Positions 54,363 through 64,000 of a stretch of DNA of 64,000 nucleotides are shown here, piece after piece (positions within the stretch are counted from its first letter, which is position 1; the number at the start of each line of letters is the position of its first letter). The notes below the pieces were generated by a model, which was given only the letters and a program-made list of their open reading frames with translations, was not told the origin of the DNA and searched no databases. Location of the stretch: positions 62,212,711 through 62,276,710 of the forward strand of contig OZ024877.1 of NCBI GenBank assembly GCA_964017185.1, read 5' to 3'. The position numbers and the translations under genes are program-made. The DNA comes from Rugalucina vietnamica. Taxonomy: Eukaryota > Mollusca > Bivalvia > Lucinida > Lucinidae.

Positions 54363-54779
54363 TATTCTATTTCGGTCAGCTGTTTCATTTTAGTCAGCAG
54401 CGTATGTAACCTTCGTATAGGCATTGTGCTTACGGTCGCACAAACGTAAAACGTATTTTGTATGCTTTATACAGCTTCACTGAAGATTTAAATATCCATA
54501 CCCTCCGGAAGAAAGGTACCTTTTACATAAGCCAATGTCGAAGAAACTACGTATACCCGAAGAAAATCAGCCATGTGGCATCCCATCTTAATTTAGGATA
54601 GTATATATCATTTTTTGGTTACCGTGAAGGTCAGACTTCATCAAAATGTATACAGGTTAGATGGAATTGCTCGAAACTTGTCATTTCATGATGTCGCATG
54701 ACAGAACAGGTAAGGCACAAAGCTTCAATTGAAATTTTGACGCATCAATCACGCTGTTTCTACGAAGTGTTGCAAGGTC
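54363..54779. other. Intergenic, no gene recognised
   Basis: AT-rich sequence between the L1-like element and the next R1 copy. Nothing recognised. Confidence 0.4.
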
Positions 54780-55460
54780 TTTTTTCATATCAGTTTAAAG
54801 CTTATGTGATGTACTTTATGATGGCCCCGACTTAAAGCTATTCATTTTAGTTGGTTGGGGCCGGAGCTTCTTGTCTGTTGCTTGGCCCACCGGGGTCCAA
54901 CTGGTGTTTTTCTTTTGCTCCGGAGTTAGTAGGTTATTCGGCGCCCAGGGATCTCCATCGTCGGGCAGCTTACTCAATCTGTGAGTCCTTGTTTTTGATT
55001 CATCAGGATGTTTATCATGATTTATTTGTTTGTTCTTGATGATTCATTGACTAGTTAGAGATTCACCACGAGGACCGAAGAACTTACTAAATGTTATGAA
55101 CCACTGCAGAGGCTGAGGGTCAGGTTAGGATCCTGTAAAACCGGTTTTAGCCCGCCAGTAACTTTGTGTTACTGATCGTTCCAAGGCGATACTTCAGTGG
55201 TGGTTCTTTTTGTTTTATGTCTTGGTGTTTAAAATTTTTGTGCTGTTGGCGCCTTATGTATGTTTTCATATTTTTAATTAAGTTAAGGTAACTGAGTGGC
55301 CACCTATTGGGAAAATAGCTGCTCATTCGGCTTACGATATGTTTCATGGTATAAGTGCCTTATTGTTAGTTTGGTTTTTTCCGACCTCGGTTTTTGGAGT
55401 GGGAATCTCTTTCTGATTGCGCCTTTTCCTGATCTTTGCCTACTTGTACCTTTTTATACT
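54780..55460 (+). repeat. R1 dispersed repeat copy
   Basis: It runs from TGATGGCCCC and GGCCCACCGGGGTCCAACTG, through CACCACGAGGACCGAAGAAC, AAAACCGGTTTTAGCCCGCC and GGCGCCTTATGTATGTTTTC, to TTTTTGGAGTGGGAATCTCT and GCCTACTTGTACC. It is nearly complete at the CTTGTACC end. The internal module found at 40780-41090 is missing. Confidence 0.82.
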
Positions 55461-55639
55461 GCGCATACACATATACAACAACTATCTACAGAGAAATGAG
55501 TAATACTGATCTTACTTGGCAGAATCTTTTATCCATGGTCTGTTTACACAATATTTTCATCCCACCTATCCAGAAGTACGCTTAAAACCGACTCCTCCGT
55601 TACGCCGCTCACGTATTGATTGGACTGCGTGGTTAAGCA

Positions 55640-55865
55640 TTAAATCAGTTTTGGAAACAAACGGTTTTTGAATGCACGTATTCACTCATATTTAACGGCA
55701 CATCTCTAGCGTATCACGTCCAAGGTAGTCGTAGGGCCTGCTTTAGATTGTTTTCAGAATTTTGAATATGTCCAATAACCGCCTGCGACGGATTTGCAAT
55801 CCTATGATTGCTCAAGGACAATTGGATCGAGCGATACTTAGGATGATGTTTTGCAAGATTATGCT
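55640..55865 (-). mobile_element. Fragment of the Harbinger-like family seen at 18106
   Basis: In reverse it matches about 18360-18590: AAAACCGTTTG, the CACGTCCATTCA region, AAATCCGTCGCAAGCGG against TAACCGCCTGCGACGGATTT, and AGCAATCGTAGGATT against AATCCTATGATTGCT. Both termini are lost. It lies between two R1 segments. Confidence 0.65.
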
Positions 55866-55869
55866 TTAA

Positions 55870-56470
55870 AGCAGTACGATACTTCTGTTGTGTTTATATT
55901 TGTTTTACGCTTTGGAGACGAATACTTGTGCGGTGTGAATCTTACATGCATGTATGTTTTCATATTTTTATTTAAGTTTGGGTAACTGAGTGGCCGCCTG
56001 TTGAGAAATAGCTGCCCTAAAAAGTCTCCCCGTCATCCATAGTGCAGATTACTTTTTCCTTTTGGTCCTTTGAGCTCAGTGGGGGTATTCTGAGAAATCA
56101 GAAAATTATTTTCGGTTTATATTTATTTTCTAACCAACCTTTTAATATCTTTGGTCCCGTTTGGATTAATCAGTCTTTGTATCGACTACCACGTTGATAA
56201 CTGCAAAATTACAGTAATTCTCTTTGGCTGCATGTGCCAAATTTATCGGGTCACTAAAGAGGCTTAAGTAGCCGAAACCGCGGTATGGCCCATCCCCTTT
56301 CCCATTAATATGTTCACTGCTCTTAAAGGATCTGTTTAATTTTTATTCACTCGGCTTACGATATGTTTTATAACTATAAGTGCCTAATTGACACTTAGTT
56401 TTTCCCACCTCGGTTTTTGGAGTGGGAATTTATTTCTGATTGCTGATCTTCCTGATTTCCTACTTTCCAT
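55870..56470 (+). repeat. R1 dispersed repeat, second adjacent copy with rearranged modules
   Basis: It contains GCAGTACGATACTTCTG, GGTAACTGAGTGGCCGCCTG, then a jump to the internal module (TTTTGGTCCTTTGAGCTCAG, CGAAACCGCGGTATGGCCCA) also present at 40780-41060, then CGGCTTACGATATGTTTTAT and TTTTTGGAGTGGGAATTTAT. Module order differs from the 40520 copy. Confidence 0.75.
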
Positions 56471-56918
56471 TCATATTTATTTTGATATTATCTTCTTTTT
56501 CAGACATATACGCATCTCCACAAATATACGCAGTTAAAATGTCTACATCACCTTTTTTGTTGAACGTATATTACCATTCAAAGATTAATTGATAATTACT
56601 TATGATTGTTTAATTTGATGATATTCTAATGCTATGCGTCAACATTAAGTGAAAGAAGGGTGTGTACTTATGTCAAATTGTCAAAATATGTGAAGGGGTT
56701 GTGTCAAAAATACCAAATGCATGTTTCCTTCAAAATAAGTAAATGCAGTGGTGTATGTTTGCATTTTTCAAAATCTGAAAGTGAATATGAACCTCTTAAA
56801 AAACTTTATATATTGTATTTTGCAATCCTCTTTCTCTTTATGCCTGGGTTATTTATTCTACTTATTTTTCTAAGTCTTAGACTTACAAATAAGTATAAAT
56901 GTGGACGTATTTTCATCA
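56471..56918. other. Intergenic, no gene recognised
   Basis: A 93-codon plus-strand ORF (56660-56941) has a hydrophobic middle but no recognisable family and runs into the duplicated segment. It is not called as a gene. Confidence 0.4.
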
Positions 56919-57780
56919 TAGGGAACAATAGTCTTCACTAGCACCATCGGCTATTATCGGATTTACGGAAATACCCGAGCGCTTACCTGTGAAATTACTG
57001 TTGAGCGATGTACACAATTGAATAGGAAAACCATATAAAATGTTAAAAATGACACTTTTTCCGTTTTACGACAAAATTTTATAAGTTATGGTCATAATGT
57101 TTATAATATGCCATAAAATGTGGTATAAAAATATACAAAATAAGTATTTGCCTTGTTTCTTCCTTTTGCGATTGAAAATCCTTCCATATTCGAAAATTCG
57201 TCCATATTAATCTCATAGACTCAGTAGAAATTTTGCGAAAAGGTGTTAGAAGTCATTTTTAGCCTTAAATTTCATAAATTTGGGATTTTTTGCGAACTTT
57301 TTATAAGTTATCACCATTTAGAAAATTTTATAAGCTTTAATCTGATGTGTTTTATAATAAAATAAGTATTTTCAAAATTTCTTCCATTTGACTCAGAAGA
57401 TGCAAAATTACGCGTTTCGCAACTACCATCCTGACTTACTCTATGAAATGCCTAAGTCCAAAGCAAGAGGAGCAGCGTCGCTACCACTGTAACCAGTTGA
57501 GTCGGTTATTCAATAAAGAAATAAAGAAAGAATGAAAGATCATATTTAATTAAAGAAATTATTTTAATGAAAGGAGCCGAATTCAATGCAGAAAATAAAG
57601 GTACTCGCTATAGTGATTTGTTTTACTCAACAGCAGTTTAGCTGGAAGTGAGAACTTAAAATCATTTAATATACCGCGACATACATGTTGACACCATGAT
57701 AGACAACTGTTAACAGGTAGAAATCAACTGCATAGAAATTGTACATATATTTAATCAGTGCGTGTTAGAATGCATAGTAT

Positions 57781-57836
<56 letters not shown>

Positions 57837-57838
57837 AA
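57781..57838. repeat. (GAAA)n microsatellite
   Basis: About 58 bp of GAAA repeats. It is the counterpart of the much longer compound array at 31394-31589. Confidence 0.95.
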
Positions 57839-59439
57839 CGATAATAAAATATGAAGTTCAAATCATGTTTAATTAAAGAACTTATTTTATGAATTGTGGA
57901 ATTTAAAGATTTTGACTTACTAAATGCATCTTTTTAAATAAAACTATTACCTCACAAATGAAAATTAATGTTTTAATTGTGGTTTATACAAAACGAGATG
58001 ATGTCTGCTTAACCAATGCCTGTTTAGCATAAATTGTTCCCATTGGTCTACAACTCAGAGGCGGTACTCAGCTAGCCTGTTTATGATGCAAAATACTTTA
58101 CCTCGGTTAATATTCAGATTTCAGAATGCATTAACATGAATCGGTTTTTTCGCTTTCGGAGTGGAAGATCTTGTATTTTCAAGATAAACCCAGCCTGCCA
58201 CCCCAACACCACCTTAATTCAAGGTTCCCTATCATTTGTTATTTATTTTCATACTTCACTGGGTATGTTCTCTTTGCACTGAAAAGCCTCGGCCAGTACA
58301 TGCACAAACCGGGCCTTCTTTTTCCCAAAAAAGATTTTAACTTTCAATACGAAGCTTTTATCATTCACAAACTATCTTAAGTTCCACATCCAAATGAAAC
58401 TGCCCTAGATTCATACCTTTTTATAAATGAAAATAAGCTGCATGAGAATTGAACATGTATTTAATCAGCGTGCATGATTTTGCTATGTAGATAGTATACC
58501 TGTCCCAAACTCCGAGTTTTGTAAGAGCGTTATCATCTGTAGTCACAAACCGGCCTGGTTTGATGACAGGCTGATGAAAACATTAAGCAAGATTTTTTTC
58601 ATGTCGCGGCCAAACATTGAATCAGGTTGTCATTCTCAAATCAACTTGTGGCGCGTGTCTTAAATAAACATTCCCTGCAATAAAAGCTGGGGCCTGCGGC
58701 CGTATTACCTTGATGATAGGTGATTTTGACAAATTCAGCGTTTGGAATAGAGATTGCATCTTGTGTATGTTTTTCTTCGTAAAATAAATGATCTATTTAG
58801 AGCTACATGTAGAAAACAAAACAAAACAAAAAAAAAATCGCTGTGAAAGAGGACTAGGCCCAACATTATATATTCTACGCAAGTACAGAAACTAGATGCA
58901 CCCAAGACTTTGGATATAGATCTGAGTATATGGATAAGAAAACATGTTTCGATCAGCCTGCACACCATATCTGCTCCACTGATAAACACGTACATACATA
59001 TTGGCGAGTCTCAGAGATTGGCAATATAACAAAGCATTATTTCTAGGCGCAAAACGAAGGAAGCTAATTTTCACCTACAAAAATAGATTTTTTTTTTATT
59101 ACAAACAGTTTTTAGTCTGAAAATTCCAATTCATTTTAAGACATGAGACTGTGTTTGTGCAAATCAACATATGTGTCAATAACTGCATCGAGGTGATAGA
59201 CGCTTCAGTTTTGTCAAGTGACAATTCACAACTAAAATTAACGACAATAGGCCATCGGACCGGTCCCTTTTCACTCTCTGAACTCTTAAGATTAGCCTGC
59301 ACACTGAATCCCCGCAGGCAATTTGTACCTCTATTGTGCGGTTCGTGCCTGATCATAAAAATAAATTGCATAATTGCATCACGTTTTGTTTTCTTTCTTT
59401 CTTTCCATGCGTACAGCGTTACTCTAGGGAATTAATGCG

Positions 59440-59540
59440 TCGTGCTCAAGGACAAAACACAGAGCCCCATGAGGGTTTCGAACTTAGGACCGCTCGATAT
59501 GGAGCTCCCTTCTACTGTATTTTAATTACCAAAAAACACC
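59440..59540 (-). mobile_element. Degenerate tRNA-derived SINE (duplicate of 30090 copy)
   Basis: Reverse-strand B-box-like GGGTTTCGAACTTAGGACC in plus reading and GCTCAAGGACAAAACACAG, the complement of the SINE body motif. It was copied along with the surrounding segment. Confidence 0.6.
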
Positions 59541-59654
59541 CAGACCGACAGCAAAGTCCGCTCCTGCAATTCTAAGGAGCATGCACATGCGTGGTAAATT
59601 TTATGAAAATTAATTGTTATCTTTTCTAATTTCAAGAATTCAAATATAGTTTAC

Positions 59655-59890
59655 CCATTGCGAAAACTTCCTCGTGCAATATATAGAGATTTTTTTCAGC
59701 GGTAATGATAGAAACATTTCACTGGAAATATTTGATATTTTTTCATATTTTTGCTCGAAACATGGAATAAGGATACACGTTAGAACCGCTTTGGAGCATA
59801 AAATATGAAAAAATAGGTTACCCCGTATACCCCAGTTTAACTAAATAATTTTGGGATTTAAGGGAGTATTCATTGCATCGACATGTTTTC
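59655..59890 (+). repeat. R2 hairpin repeat, copy at the empty site
   Basis: It starts TTGCGAAAACTTCCTCGTGC and includes TTTTTTTCAGCGGTAATGAT, TTTTGCTCGAAACATGG, CACGTTAGAACCGC (second hairpin arm lost), AGGTTACCCCGTATACCCC and GCATCGACATGTTTTC. The 15.4-kb element in the partner copy entered at the ATATAT in the left part of this repeat. Confidence 0.8.
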
Positions 59891-60216
59891 ATTATGCATG
59901 TTTGACTGCACAGACGGAATACGTCTAATCTGGTCAGAACCCTTGAAACATCCATTTCTTATTACTATTACTATGATGGGCTCTTTTTCTTTCAATTTCA
60001 TATAACTCAAATTGCATAAATCTATCCCAGGCCTTAGCCACAAGTTACCTGTAAAACACAGGTCTATATTGGTAATTGTCCCTCAGGTGTCAAAACAGGA
60101 CATCGCGCACATCGCAATCTATGGGAAACAATCAAAATTTGATCTGCACAGGTAATTTTCCAGGTAACGCCTTGGTAACGTCCCTTAGCTGACTGAGGTA
60201 AATTGTCCCAGTTGTA

Positions 60217-60761
60217 TTTTTACTTTGAGGTTCACCTATACCTACCGGGATAAACGTGAAGACAAACGACGTCCCTCTGAATATCGCGTATCCACTTCAC
60301 GGTCTGCTGTTTTCAGGCTTGGACACTAAAAATTTCAACGTTCGGGAACCGAAATGTTCGTATATAATGTATGTCAATAACCTATCATAAATACCTAGAG
60401 ATGAAGAAACAAATAGTTTCAAGATTGCAAGCAAAGATTAATTGAATACGATGTATTTCATGACGGCCATAAAACTGCTATAATTTCACTAGATCTATAT
60501 CTATAGCATATTAAAACCCGAATATGATATTAGGTTTTGAATCATGAAAACAAGGCATCGGCGCATGTGCAAAAGGGTTTGCTTAAACATCACTTTAACT
60601 ATCTGTTTAATTATCAAAGGTATTTCGAAGCTTTTATATAGCTGAGAGTTTGTGAAGGATAGCATTCATACATTAAAAATTGTGGCTCAATGAACCAACT
60701 AAGGCCTTTAAACACATTGAGCTTAACAAATGGTATTGAATAGACCTTCGTCGAAAGTCTA
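60217..60761. other. Upstream region of the second GPCR
   Basis: About 545 bp between the duplicated segment and the GPCR start. It presumably holds promoter and 5' UTR, but no motif is strong enough to call. Confidence 0.4.
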
Positions 60762-61697
60762 ATGATGGATTACAATAACACTTTTTCGACTGACGTTTAC
60801 AATGTAACCACGACGTCAACTCCTATCCATGACGATTATTCACTCTCATCATATCTAAGATTCTGGAGTTTTTTGCGTCTCATCATTTTAGTTATTGGAA
60901 TTGTGGCAAATATTGCATTTATGGTCGTGTTGGTAAAAGAGAAGGAAAAGAAAACATCTTATACAGTCTATGTTGGCGCCGTAGTGGTCAACGATATTAT
61001 ATTCCTTGTTGAAACCCTTCTCTACGGTTCACTTTTCGACTTGTTGGACTATGATATTGAAGCAGCAAATACATTCATATGCAAGTTCCAGAATTTTATT
61101 TTCTTCTCGGTGCGGATATTAAATGGCTGGCTCGTGGTTTTGATAACAACAGAGAGACTCTTACATGCGTATTTTCCGCGGATGACTAAACTGTTTGATC
61201 GCCGAATGCCTGGTCTAATCGCAGTCTTTTTGATTGTTTGTGGAATACTGTTCATCAACTTACACTATATACTGCATCTAGATTTGCGTGATTTTCATCT
61301 CAGCGACGGCACAGTTATTGTCATATGCGATGTTGTTATTTTATATTATGGGGACCAGTATGCGGAGTATTATACACTTCATGATCAGGTCATAATTCCA
61401 ATCATTGCCGTTATTATTCCGGGGGCGTGTGTTATTATAGGGAATATAATTTTGATGAAGGCTTTCTGTAAGTCACTCAGAGCACCTTGCGCAACCAGGA
61501 GGATCAGTGTCCGGGATAGGGATATGTACGTCTTCACAACCATGCTAAGCGTGATGTTTCTGTGTATTGACATACCCGTTATTGTATTTTTTCATTACAT
61601 TATCCATACAGCGTTCAAAAATGTCCTGAACATATTGTTAGCGCTAAATCATAGCTTAAAATGTTTCGTGTATATTTTATACAAAAAAAAATGTTAG
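60762..61697 (+). CDS. Rhodopsin-like G protein-coupled receptor, intronless, clipped C-terminus
   Basis: A 311-residue 7TM protein, clearly paralogous to 38547-39509 along its whole length (shared KKTSYTVYVGA, FPRMTKLFDR, LHAYFPR-like TM3 end, SDGT, YYGDQY, HSLKC). N-terminal sequons lie at N5 and N14. Landmarks: N50, D78, C107 and C189, E131-R132 replacing DRY, FLCIDIP in TM6, and N296-HSLKCFVY in TM7. It probably acts in the plasma membrane as a receptor. Ligand unknown. The frame ends KKKC-stop right after TM7, at a run of nine A bases (61683-61691). With eight A bases the frame would continue for about 25 residues with a basic Cys-rich tail like that of the paralogue (SVRMCCIRAE). It is therefore a functional variant, a sequencing slip, or an early pseudogene. 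No intron. Confidence 0.88.
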   Translation: MMDYNNTFSTDVYNVTTTSTPIHDDYSLSSYLRFWSFLRLIILVIGIVANIAFMVVLVKEKEKKTSYTVYVGAVVVNDIIFLVETLLYGSLFDLLDYDIEAANTFICKFQNFIFFSVRILNGWLVVLITTERLLHAYFPRMTKLFDRRMPGLIAVFLIVCGILFINLHYILHLDLRDFHLSDGTVIVICDVVILYYGDQYAEYYTLHDQVIIPIIAVIIPGACVIIGNIILMKAFCKSLRAPCATRRISVRDRDMYVFTTMLSVMFLCIDIPVIVFFHYIIHTAFKNVLNILLALNHSLKCFVYILYKKKC

Positions 61698-62504
61698 ACT
61701 ACGCTGCATTGGATGCAGAGCAAGGTGCCAAACTGATGATATGAAGGCTATCAATGCTTAAACGAAACAACAGGTCAAGGACAAAACTTAGGTGGTAAAG
61801 AATTTGGATCAGTTATAAATGGTAGCTTGGGTGCAGTTCTTGATTGAAATAAATAATTTGTCAAGCTATCTGTGTTTATCTACTGTACTTACGATTCAAT
61901 GTCTACTGTTTACAGGAAAGTCTTACATGTATAATTCGGCAAATAGGTCACTGTATGGGCGCTACCTCATGAATACGTTATTGGGTATGGTCTACCTTTG
62001 ACTTGGGTAAAAGCTAAAGATGTACAGTTAAAAGATTCACTCACATGTTTTCCGTTATAAAATAAGAATGAATTATGAGTTTGTCTAATTCACTGGATTG
62101 GACAAAATACAGGTAGATGAATTCTAACGGTAATTACATGTAAATGACAGTGGCCCAGGCTGACTGAGTTTGATTTTCCTATAATCTCCCTACTTGAACA
62201 GATGGACTAGCCGACCACGCCCAGATATGAATATTAAAGTTGCCGCCCATACAATGACCTATTTGCCGAATTATACGTAGTACAAACGAAGAAAAGTGAA
62301 CATCCATGTTTTAAAAAGCAAAAGAGGTATATACATATTGCCTGCAATGTGATTAAAGCTTTCTAAACCACCGAAGATCTTAAACGCCCGTCAAATGGTG
62401 ATTGAAAATTTTATCTATCTATTGGACACTATTTATTTTCGTTTCGGAATTAAGATATGTACAAGTCGTCGGGATGGAAACTAACTGTGTATCTTTCTAA
62501 CTGA
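61698..62504. other. Intergenic, downstream of the second GPCR
   Basis: It contains the likely out-of-frame GPCR tail (61692-61762) and AT-rich sequence. No repeat family was recognised. Confidence 0.4.
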
Positions 62505-62725
62505 AAAGGTACAAGTAGGCAAATATCAGGAAAAGGCGCAATCAGAAAAAGATTCCCACTCCAAAAACCGAGGTGGGAAAAAACCAAACTAACAATCAGG
62601 TACTTATACCATGAAACATATCGTAAGCCGAATGAGCAGCTATTTTCCCAATAGGTGGCCACTCAGTTACCTTAACGTAACTAAAAATATGAAAACATAC
62701 AAAAGGCGCCAACAGCACACATTTT
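62505..62725 (-). repeat. R1 dispersed repeat fragment
   Basis: It starts AAGGTACAAGTAGGCAAATA and continues GGAAAAGGCGCAATCAG, GATTCCCACTCCAAAAACCG, TCGTAAGCCGAATGAGCAGC and AAGGCGCCAACAGCACA, then is truncated. It is the cleanest copy of this end of R1. Confidence 0.85.
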
Positions 62726-63809
62726 TTTTGTCTCTATGAGAGATTCTTGATTAAGTCACCCTCGGTCAATAATCATGCTGATATTATCGAAACGTTTAAA
62801 TATACTTAGAGATACTTATAGTTAAAAGTCTTGCCTCTGATAATGGTTTTTCGCAGAAAAAGAACTTGCGTGGTGGACGATAGGAAAATCATGAATTATT
62901 TTTGTGTCACAATCTTGAGCTTAGTTCGTCCTGAAGAGGCCTACAAAAATTGAAATTCAATCAGCAGATAAAGTTTTAATGAGCATTATGGATTTTCAAA
63001 AGGGATTTTACATGACCAAGTGAAATACTTGATACTTGATCATATAGAATATCGTCTTAGGTAAGTCATCCGTGTCCTTTTATAATGATTTTGAGCATTC
63101 ATTATAAAATACCGAGAATAATTTTTTGCGGAAAAGTATTTACCTCCCTTTAATGAGATTTTTGTATAGAAAATCCCTATTCAAAAATGTTTTGACCATA
63201 ACCTTTTAATTTGTCAACAGATTTGCGAAATGTTTGCTGTACACTTTGCGAGAAAAAATGTTCCATTGTGCCAAGGAAATATGTCATCTACATTTAAATA
63301 AATTGCAAATTGTCTGCTAAAACCTGACGCTTTAGTTATTGACGACCTGCTTTACATTGATATAAGTGTTTTGAAGTTTTATCGGCACCTGAATACTTGA
63401 CTTTATTATGATATTGAATCTTAGTAATTACTAATGTAAAAGTAATCAAAACCACTGAAAGTGTGGAGGTAGCAAAAGCCAAATATTATGAATCAGTACA
63501 ATTTTGTGTACGCCATCTCTGTTAAAAATCAAATTTTAACACACCTCGCCTATATAGCCAATGGATTAAAACGTGTTATATTGTGCAACAAGTTCACTAG
63601 GCGAATGCGCGTGACGTTACTTTGCGCCGTTTAGATGCCATTTTGACGTCAGCTAGCCCAAAAGTCACGTTTCCTTGACGTTAGACGGTGTAACGCAATT
63701 TCAACATGTTAAAAATGTAATAAACGTATGTAAGCATTTGCGTGACAGTTTTGGCGGGATTTCTTCAGTGCAATGGTGAAAAGTAAAAGGAAATGAAAGT
63801 TCAAAATGA
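62726..63809. other. Intergenic, no gene recognised
   Basis: No ORF, RNA gene or repeat recognised over about 1.1 kb. Confidence 0.4.
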
Positions 63810-64000
63810 ACCACAATAGGCGGCCACTCAGTTATCCGAACTGAACTAAAAATATGAAAACGTACATAAGGCTCAAACAGCACAAAAATCGACTCCAAAT
63901 GATACAGAAGTATCGCATTGGAACGATATAAAATTACTGGGGGAGGGCTTAAATCATTTTTACAGGCGCTTAACCTCACTCTCATCTTCTGCAGTGGTTC
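63810..64000 (-). repeat. R1 dispersed repeat, cut by the window edge
   Basis: It matches R1 from ATAGGCGGCCACTCAGTTAT, through CAGAAGTATCGCATTGGAAC, to CATCTTCTGCAGTGGTTC at the last base. The copy continues beyond the window. Confidence 0.8.

Larger units (their letters stand above)
56919..60216 (+). repeat. Uninterrupted copy of the 3-kb inverted duplication (empty site)
   Basis: The reverse complement of 13965-14469 joined to 29916-32458. The junction sequence near 59692 (TCGTGCAATATATAGAGATT) is continuous here, whereas the partner has 15.4 kb inserted at this point. The copy contains about 430 bp at roughly 57965-58400 that the partner lacks, a shorter microsatellite (57781-57838), a SINE and an R2 copy. 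No protein gene is visible in it. Confidence 0.9.

Noticed and set aside
56660..56941. 93-codon ORF with a hydrophobic stretch
   Set aside because: It has one possible membrane segment only, no family resemblance, and crosses the edge of the duplicated segment.

Overview
This window is eukaryotic nuclear DNA, most likely from a bivalve or other mollusc. The evidence is AT-rich, gene-poor sequence with intronless 7TM receptor genes of a lophotrochozoan type, tRNA-Thr-derived SINEs with the GGACGTTAAAC tail common in molluscs, and a very high load of nested transposons. The species cannot be named from the sequence. Only two host genes are supported: paralogous single-exon rhodopsin-like GPCRs at 38547-39509 (-) and 60762-61697 (+). 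The second appears clipped by a one-base slip in an A-run. Everything else that codes belongs to mobile elements.

Layout. 1-984 is an inverted-repeat (foldback) element. About 2110-2795 is a 155-bp tandem repeat. 3985-13075 is a nested stack: a dispersed repeat here called R1 carries a SINE (4498-4663) and a young Ty3/Gypsy retrotransposon (4765-12589) with apparently identical 702-bp LTRs, a tRNA-Lys primer site and an intact 2007-residue Gag-Pol with an odd zinc-finger tail. From 14470 to 29915 lies the most striking object: a 15.4-kb element with about 1.1-kb terminal inverted repeats made largely of short tandem words. It is inserted in a host segment whose uninterrupted copy is found, inverted, at 56919-60216. 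Inside it are a Harbinger-like MITE, a TA-flanked MITE, hairpins, and a 5.6-kb TIR element (22467-28101) holding a satellite with a dimeric higher-order repeat.

32459-37500 holds a decayed non-LTR retrotransposon split by a 1.6-kb TA-flanked element and by an R1 copy. 40520-47050 is a mosaic of R1, SINE and hairpin repeat R2, plus a 1.2-kb TA-flanked MITE. 47422-54270 is a 6.85-kb L1-like retrotransposon with an intact 1260-residue ORF2, a 51-nt poly(A) run and an exceptionally long 92-bp target duplication, but no visible ORF1. 54780-56470 is R1 again, followed by the uninterrupted duplicate segment, the second GPCR, and more R1 to the right edge.

The genes do not form a pathway. The window is best read as a transposon graveyard with two recent, possibly competent retroelements (Gypsy and L1-like), several non-autonomous families with no transposase in view (the 15.4-kb element, R1, R2 and the TA-flanked MITEs), and a pair of receptor genes from an intronless expansion. 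Repeat boundaries and similarities were read by eye. Percent identities were not computed.
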